From positions 378,459 through 442,458 of the forward strand of contig OX638324.1 of the NCBI GenBank assembly GCA_951812825.1: 64,000 nt of DNA, written 5' to 3'. Made by a program: the position numbers and the translations under genes. Below the pieces are notes generated by a model. The model saw only the letters and a program-made list of their open reading frames with translations, did no database searches and was not told where the DNA came from. Shown here in pieces: positions 59,404-64,000 of the stretch (the stretch's first letter is position 1; each line of letters starts with the position of its first letter). This stretch comes from an uncultured Dehalococcoidia bacterium (GTDB taxonomy: Bacteria; Chloroflexota; Dehalococcoidia; Lucifugimonadales; GCA-2712585).

Positions 59404-59480
59404 CGGGGCGTGGCGCAGCCCGGGAGCGCACCTGCATGGGGTGCAGGGGGTCGGTGGTTCAAATCCACTCGCCCCGACCA
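59404..59480 (+). tRNA. tRNA-Pro (anticodon GGG)
   Basis: Cloverleaf: acceptor CGGGGCG/CGCCCCG, D-stem GCGC/GCGC, anticodon stem CCTGC/GCAGG with loop ATGGGGT (anticodon GGG), T-arm GGTGG-TTCAAAT-CCACT, discriminator A and encoded CCA (59478-59480). Confidence 0.97.
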
Positions 59481-59592
59481 TCTTAACCCAACCCCCTATT
59501 TCGAAGTCCACCCTCGGTGTTTTCGCCGTTCCCACCAACCAGCGGGCAGACAACCATAAAATTGAACTGCGCTTAATTTCTTCCAGGGCAAA

Positions 59593-61032
59593 TCAACCAC
59601 CGAAAGCCGATAAATCCGGCTCCTTCTTGAACCAGCCAGCCTGCTGCTCGTAGGCTTGGGCCAGGCTCAGCACCGTGGTCTCCTCGAAAGGCCTGCCCCC
59701 TATCTGCAGGCCGATGGGCATTCCGTCTTCGCCCGACGCGAACCCGCAGGTCAGGCTAATTGCCGGAATGCCCGCCAAAGGATGAGCGGGGGTGACCATG
59801 AAGGGCGCTCGCACCAGATTCTCGATCACGGACTCTTTTGTGACCGGAGGAGTCTCCCGCGAGACGGGTGGCGCGACTGATTCAACCGTTGGCGAAATCA
59901 GCACGTCCACTTCCTCCAACGCCTCCATCACCTGTCGGCGCAGCAGCTCCCTCAGCTTCTGCGCCTTGTAGTAGTACTCTGCCGGAATTACGCTTCCAAC
60001 CAGGTAAGTGATGGGCAGCTCATCATCCTCCTCAAGCAGGGAGTTCCGCGCCCACTCGCGATAGATGGCGGTGGCTTCCACATAGAGAATTCCCCACATT
60101 ATCAGGTTCCCGTAGGCCGCCAGCGGTATCGACACCTCCTGAAGCTTCGCGCCCATGCTGCCTATACTCTCCACGGCCTTCAGGACAGCGCTTTGCACCT
60201 CATCATTTACAAAGTCCCCCAGTGTCAACTCCTTGACGATCCCCACTCGCAGCCCGCGTACATCCCCTTCGAGGGCACTGCGATAATCAGGAACAGGCGC
60301 GGTGGACGAGTAAGCGTCTCTTGGGTCCGGTCCGGCAATCGCGCTGAGCGTAATAGCGCAGTCCTCAACCGTGCGGGCCATCGGCCCCAGCGCATCCATG
60401 GACCATCCCCCGGCAAACACTCCAAACCGGCTCACCAGCCCCCACGTGGGACGCAGGCCGACCACGCCACACCAGGAAGCGGGCGAGCGTATAGAGCCTC
60501 CCGTGTCCTCCCCCAAGGCCGTAGCGCAGAGGCGGGCTGCCGTCGCCGCCGCCGATCCCCCGCTCGAACCGCCGGTAGTGCGATCCAAGTTCCACGGATT
60601 CCGCGCGGCAGGAAAGGACCGGCGGAACATCCCGGCACCGGCGAACTCCCCCATGTGCACCTTCCCCAGAATCACCGCACCACCGGCCTTCAGCTTTGAC
60701 ACCACCGTTGCGTCCTCGGGTGGGATGTTGTCTCTCAGAAGCTGAGAGCCGTTTGTCGTAGGCATATCGGCAGTCCATATCTGGTCCTTCAGCGCCACCG
60801 GCACGCCCTGCAACGGCCCTCTGCGGACTCCCGACATGAAGTCACGTTCCGCCTGTCGCGCCTGCTCCAACGCCGAATCCGCCGCCACTGTTAGGTAAGA
60901 CCTCAGAGTCGGGTCAATAGACTCAATCCGGCGTAGATACGCCTCAGTCGCCTCCACCGGCGACACCTGCCGGGCCTCCATCAGGTCCGACAGTCGAGAC
61001 GCCGAAAGCCTGGTAAGTTCCGATTCCGTCAT
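59593..61032 (-). CDS. Amidase-signature hydrolase (second copy)
   Basis: 479 residues with the Ser-cisSer-Lys core: VALKDQIW, the GGSSGGSAAATAA loop and GEDTGGSIRSPAS, then LRPTWGLVSRFGVF. It is similar throughout to 30616-32043, but has no GatC/AtzG-like partner and is monocistronic. The ATG at 61032 follows GGGAG and gives the usual N-terminus MTESELTRLSASRLSDLM; a GTG four codons earlier is an alternative. Substrate unknown. Confidence 0.9.
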   Translation of the reverse strand: MTESELTRLSASRLSDLMEARQVSPVEATEAYLRRIESIDPTLRSYLTVAADSALEQARQAERDFMSGVRRGPLQGVPVALKDQIWTADMPTTNGSQLLRDNIPPEDATVVSKLKAGGAVILGKVHMGEFAGAGMFRRSFPAARNPWNLDRTTGGSSGGSAAATAARLCATALGEDTGGSIRSPASWCGVVGLRPTWGLVSRFGVFAGGWSMDALGPMARTVEDCAITLSAIAGPDPRDAYSSTAPVPDYRSALEGDVRGLRVGIVKELTLGDFVNDEVQSAVLKAVESIGSMGAKLQEVSIPLAAYGNLIMWGILYVEATAIYREWARNSLLEEDDELPITYLVGSVIPAEYYYKAQKLRELLRRQVMEALEEVDVLISPTVESVAPPVSRETPPVTKESVIENLVRAPFMVTPAHPLAGIPAISLTCGFASGEDGMPIGLQIGGRPFEETTVLSLAQAYEQQAGWFKKEPDLSAFGG

Positions 61033-61081
61033 GGCCGCTCCCACCTTTATTGTTTATGTCAACCCTAAACTTATCAAGCAA

Positions 61082-61113
61082 GAAGGGCAAGGGATTGAAG
61101 CCCCTTGCCCTTC
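61082..61113 (-). terminator. 12-bp hairpin after the binding-lipoprotein gene
   Basis: GAAGGGCAAGGG, an 8-base loop and CCCTTGCCCTTC, followed on the minus strand by TCTTGCTTGATAAGTTT. It lies 35 bases after the minus-strand stop at 61149. Confidence 0.7.
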
Positions 61114-61148
61114 GAGATTTCGAAGCTCAACACTCTACAAGAAGCAGT

Positions 61149-63296
61149 TTATTGGAAAACCGCTTCCGTATACTCGTGGTAGCGCGTCGGCCCGAAGAAG
61201 CCGAAGGCAACGTCGTAACCCTTGACCACACCGGGGTCGTAGGCCACCTTGTTTGAAAGGAAGAAGAGAGGGATGATCACGTGGTTCTCATAGAGCCACG
61301 TGCCCATGGCCTGACCTGTGCGGAGAATGTCCTCCGGCAGGATTGACTGTTGCGTTTCGGCAAACAGCGCGTCCAATTCATGGAATTCCCACTGGGACTC
61401 GGTACCGCCGCTTACGCTGCTGATAGCGTATCGCCCGTTGTTCCGAATCGAAAGCGGGTCGCTGCCCACGCCATATAGCATGCTGGTGATGGTCTGGCCC
61501 ATGTCCCGGTTGCGCCACTGCTCCAGCAGCGGCCCGAACTCCATCTCGGTCAGTCTGACGTTCACACCTACCTCCCTCCAGTAGCCGATGACGGCCTCCG
61601 CCACGTCCTGAGCTTCAGGAACACCGCTCAGCTTGGTGGTGATGAAGCCAATGTCCACTCCCTCGCCATAGCCTGCTTCCGTCAAAAGCTGTTTGGCCTT
61701 GTCCGGGTCGTAGGTGTACGGTGCCCAATTGGGATGGTAGTCCGAGCGGGTTGGCGGGATCCCCAGAATGGTCTGGAGAATACCTTCCCCGTCAAAGAAG
61801 ATCTCATTGATGGTGTTCCGGTCGATGGCGTGGTTAAGCGCCATGCGAACTCGCAGATCCCTGAGGGGGTCTCCGTCTATGTAACCGGGGGCGATGGGAT
61901 GGGTCTCTCCCATCCGGGAGCCGATCTTAATCTCCACGGGTTCGTCATAGTAGAGCCCGCCAATCATCATGAAGAGGTTGGTGCCGGGAAGAGTGCTGGT
62001 TGCCACGCCAAAACCGCCGGCCGTAGCCAGGGGGAGCAAAGACTTATCCACTTCTGCAATGGCAACTTCCTTTGTGAGCAGCTTGGCGATCCGCGTGGCG
62101 CTCTCCGGAGTGTAGAAGAACTGCAACTCGTGGAAATCCGGGGTTTTCCGCCAATGGTCCTCCACACGCTCATATAGCATGTGGGAACCGATGTCCAGTT
62201 CCACAAAGGTAAATGATCCTGTCCCAACAGGATGGTCCAGGTAACCTTCTTCACCCACAGCGTCCCAATAGTCCTGGCTGATGATGCCGGCCACGTTGCC
62301 TTCAGCAAGCCAGCCTTCGCCCAGAGGTTCAAGCCTGTCCAGAATCCACACAACCTCATGGTCGTTCACTATGTTGAAATTCTCATCCTTTACTCCCAGG
62401 TTGCGCCACTGGCTTCCGGCGGAAAGGGAGTCCTCCCGTCCCGCCGTCTGAAGCGTCAGCTTGAAGTCCTTGGCAGTGAAGTTGGTTCCTGTGTAGGAGT
62501 CAGTGGAGTGGAACGGAATGCCTTCCCGTAGATTCAGAGTCCAGCTCATGGCGTCGGGAGCCATGGACCAATCTTCCGCCAGCATGGTGTTTTCATACTC
62601 GCCGTCAAATCGGTTTGTGTTGATGATGAACTCGTACATGGGCTTCATCGGGCCAGTTTCGCTGGTAAAGGTCTTCCACATCATTGTTACCTGCGCGCCC
62701 GGCGGCACTTTGCTCACCTTAAGGCGGGACTCAACAGGCGCCATCGGGGCCATAGTAGCCGCCGGAGTTGGCGTAGGAGCCGCTGTGGGCGCGGGAGTTG
62801 GTGCGGCGGTTGGCACCGGCGTGGCTACCGCCGCCCGCACAATGCGTTCAACTTCCGCTTGGCTCAACGGCTCCGTCTGGTTCTTGAACGCTTCTTCCAA
62901 CGCAGTGCCAATCGCCTCAGCAACGTCCTCTTGCTTCACGCCCTCGGCGGCGGCGGCGACCACCGCGCTGTCCACCATTGCCTGAATTTCGGCGCTGCTG
63001 ATGCCTTCTGGCGCACTTTCGCTGATGGCTCCTTCTATGAGCGAACGAATTTCATCCTCGGAAAGAGGCGGCTGCATCTCCGCAATAGCGTCAAGCATAG
63101 CCTGCTCCATCCGTGTAGCCATTTGTTCAGCCATGGCGGATCCCATGGCACTTATTGAATCCATGTCAATGGTCGCTGCAGCAGGCGTTGCTTCGTCCTC
63201 CTCGTCGCCGCCACAGGCCACGATGAGAATCGTCAGCATCAACGCCGTTGCCAACAGCGCATAACCCAAGAGTCTAACCTTGTGTCTCTTCAACAT
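61149..63296 (-). CDS. SBP_bac_5 substrate-binding lipoprotein with repeated N-terminal helical region
   Basis: 715 residues. Signal peptide and lipobox IVAC (C28) are followed by a long helical region (about 45-160), a Pro/Ala/Thr linker (about 160-188) and the peptide/nickel-type binding domain (TWTLNLREGIPFHS, DGDPLRDLRVRMALNHAIDRN). The helical region holds four related segments, PLSEDEIRSLIEGAI (77), ISSAEIQAMVDSAVV (99), VKQEDVAEAIGTALE (120) and LSQAEVERIVRAAVA (144). Similar binding domains lie at 53788 and 63358. Confidence 0.88.
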   Translation of the reverse strand: MLKRHKVRLLGYALLATALMLTILIVACGGDEEDEATPAAATIDMDSISAMGSAMAEQMATRMEQAMLDAIAEMQPPLSEDEIRSLIEGAISESAPEGISSAEIQAMVDSAVVAAAAEGVKQEDVAEAIGTALEEAFKNQTEPLSQAEVERIVRAAVATPVPTAAPTPAPTAAPTPTPAATMAPMAPVESRLKVSKVPPGAQVTMMWKTFTSETGPMKPMYEFIINTNRFDGEYENTMLAEDWSMAPDAMSWTLNLREGIPFHSTDSYTGTNFTAKDFKLTLQTAGREDSLSAGSQWRNLGVKDENFNIVNDHEVVWILDRLEPLGEGWLAEGNVAGIISQDYWDAVGEEGYLDHPVGTGSFTFVELDIGSHMLYERVEDHWRKTPDFHELQFFYTPESATRIAKLLTKEVAIAEVDKSLLPLATAGGFGVATSTLPGTNLFMMIGGLYYDEPVEIKIGSRMGETHPIAPGYIDGDPLRDLRVRMALNHAIDRNTINEIFFDGEGILQTILGIPPTRSDYHPNWAPYTYDPDKAKQLLTEAGYGEGVDIGFITTKLSGVPEAQDVAEAVIGYWREVGVNVRLTEMEFGPLLEQWRNRDMGQTITSMLYGVGSDPLSIRNNGRYAISSVSGGTESQWEFHELDALFAETQQSILPEDILRTGQAMGTWLYENHVIIPLFFLSNKVAYDPGVVKGYDVAFGFFGPTRYHEYTEAVFQ

Positions 63297-63357
63297 ATCT
63301 CGTACCTTTCAAAGTCTGAAGAATCTCTCCTGTTGTAGCCTGAAATCACTTTCCAGT

Positions 63358-64000
63358 CTACCTCTTAACCATCTTCGTATATTCGTGGTCCATGGTGGGA
63401 CCCAGATTGATCATGTTGCCCCGGTATTCCTCCACTACACCGGGATCAACTCCCAGCACCGGGAAGATGAAAAGCACCGGCACAGTTATCACGTTGTCCT
63501 GCATCCACTGGGCAAACTCCCGCGCGATCCGCACACGGGTATCTTCGTCTAACGTGGTGTCGAAAGTGTCGATGAATTCGGCCACGTATGGATGATCGAA
63601 CCAGTGATTGCTCCGCTCCAACAGTCTCAGATTGATCGGATAGGCAATCTGATAGGAGACAAGTCCGTTGTTCAGGAATCGAACAGCCTGCGTTATCTGT
63701 CGTTCTCGCCCCATTTCCCTGAGCACCGAACCCTCGTATATCTTTGTTTCCGTATTTATGCCAATTGCGCGGTAGTAGCTGGCAATGGCTTCCACAATCT
63801 CGCCGATGTTCGGGAGACCCGCCAGCACGTAGTAGGGAAGCTCCAGGTCAAAGCCGTCCGGATACCCCGCTTCGGTTAGAAGCTGCTTTGCCTCCTCCGG
63901 ATCGAAAGGATATGGCTGCAGACCAGGCGGGACCGAAGGCTCCGTGTTATACATCAAATGCGCTATCTGCACCTGGCCCTCGCCCGCAAAGAAAGTCTCG
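63358..64000 (-). CDS. SBP_bac_5-type substrate-binding protein, C-terminal part (5' end outside window)
   Basis: The frame is open to the window edge and reads ETFFAGEGQVQIAHLMYNTE before continuing. The fragment of about 213 residues has the typical FDPEEAKQLLTEAGYPDGFDLEL and the C-terminal EYRGNMINLGPTMDHEYTKM of peptide-binding lipoproteins. It lies 61 bp upstream of the full-length paralogue on the same strand, so the two binding proteins are tandem. Confidence 0.88.
   Translation of the reverse strand, partial: ETFFAGEGQVQIAHLMYNTEPSVPPGLQPYPFDPEEAKQLLTEAGYPDGFDLELPYYVLAGLPNIGEIVEAIASYYRAIGINTETKIYEGSVLREMGRERQITQAVRFLNNGLVSYQIAYPINLRLLERSNHWFDHPYVAEFIDTFDTTLDEDTRVRIAREFAQWMQDNVITVPVLFIFPVLGVDPGVVEEYRGNMINLGPTMDHEYTKMVKR

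Noticed and set aside
59371..59553. Minus-strand open frame across tRNA-Pro
   Set aside because: It is antisense to a clear tRNA gene and has no ribosome site.

Overview
The window is GC-rich, with a strong preference for C-ending codons, and is densely packed with metabolic genes on both strands. It holds about 48 protein genes, two tRNA genes (Arg-UCU and Pro-GGG), and many short inverted repeats between genes. I see no rRNA, transposase, integrase, CRISPR array or recognisable transcription factor. The gene content (paired amidohydrolases, NHL propellers, Ldh2 dehydrogenases, Gfo/Idh oxidoreductases and TenA proteins, a luciferase-like monooxygenase, pyroglutamate and amide hydrolases, a GlcDEF oxidase, lipoprotein peptide-binding proteins with ACGG lipoboxes) resembles the SAR202 / Dehalococcoidia side of Chloroflexota. 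That assignment is inference from gene content and repeat style, not proof.

Layout. 1-6.6 kb: isochorismatase-like and phosphotriesterase-like hydrolases, a metal-dependent amidohydrolase, then a minus-strand hydantoinase-type hydrolase with an MFS transporter. 7-13 kb: a tight plus-strand operon (Gfo/Idh, DUF885, class III aminotransferase, Gfo/Idh, AhpD-like). 13-17.7 kb: aldo/keto reductase, ABM monooxygenase, an AroQ-like protein, NHL propeller, second amidohydrolase. 18-22.2 kb (minus): subunits of a sodium-pumping decarboxylase (gamma, beta, biotin carrier) with a dehydrogenase and an aminotransferase. 22.7-25.4 kb: complete pxpABC (5-oxoprolinase). 25.6-29 kb: NHL propeller, Ldh2 dehydrogenase, LhgO-type oxidase. 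29-35.3 kb: luciferase-like monooxygenase, GatC/AtzG-like protein plus amidase, comEA-comEC. 35.3-42 kb (minus): folD, M20-like and M28-like proteins, membrane proteins, MFS transporter. 42-44 kb: acpS and nnrD. 44-48 kb (minus): glcDEF. 48-51.4 kb: TenA, Ldh2, NHL. 51.5-64 kb (mostly minus): aldolase/SDR fusion, oligopeptide-type binding lipoproteins, TenA-DUF971, a ThDP enzyme, a second amidase and two tRNAs.

Functionally the region looks like a scavenging toolkit. Binding lipoproteins and MFS permeases bring in small organics, amidases and cyclic-amide hydrolases (hydantoinase-like, 5-oxoprolinase, amidohydrolases) open C-N bonds, and dehydrogenases or oxidases (LhgO, Ldh2, GlcDEF, Gfo/Idh) feed electrons and carbon to central metabolism.

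The most noteworthy signals are four. First, a 55-bp block made of an inverted repeat and a promoter occurs three times, at identical internal spacing, upstream of unrelated catabolic genes and is followed by AT-rich leaders. Second, a decarboxylase gamma subunit appears to start at a non-standard ATC codon and its C-terminus is encoded by intergenic repeats. Third, several enzyme-fold proteins have lost catalytic residues (M20-like, M28-like, DUF885, AroQ-like). Fourth, composite repeat cassettes show stems that vary while base pairing is kept.
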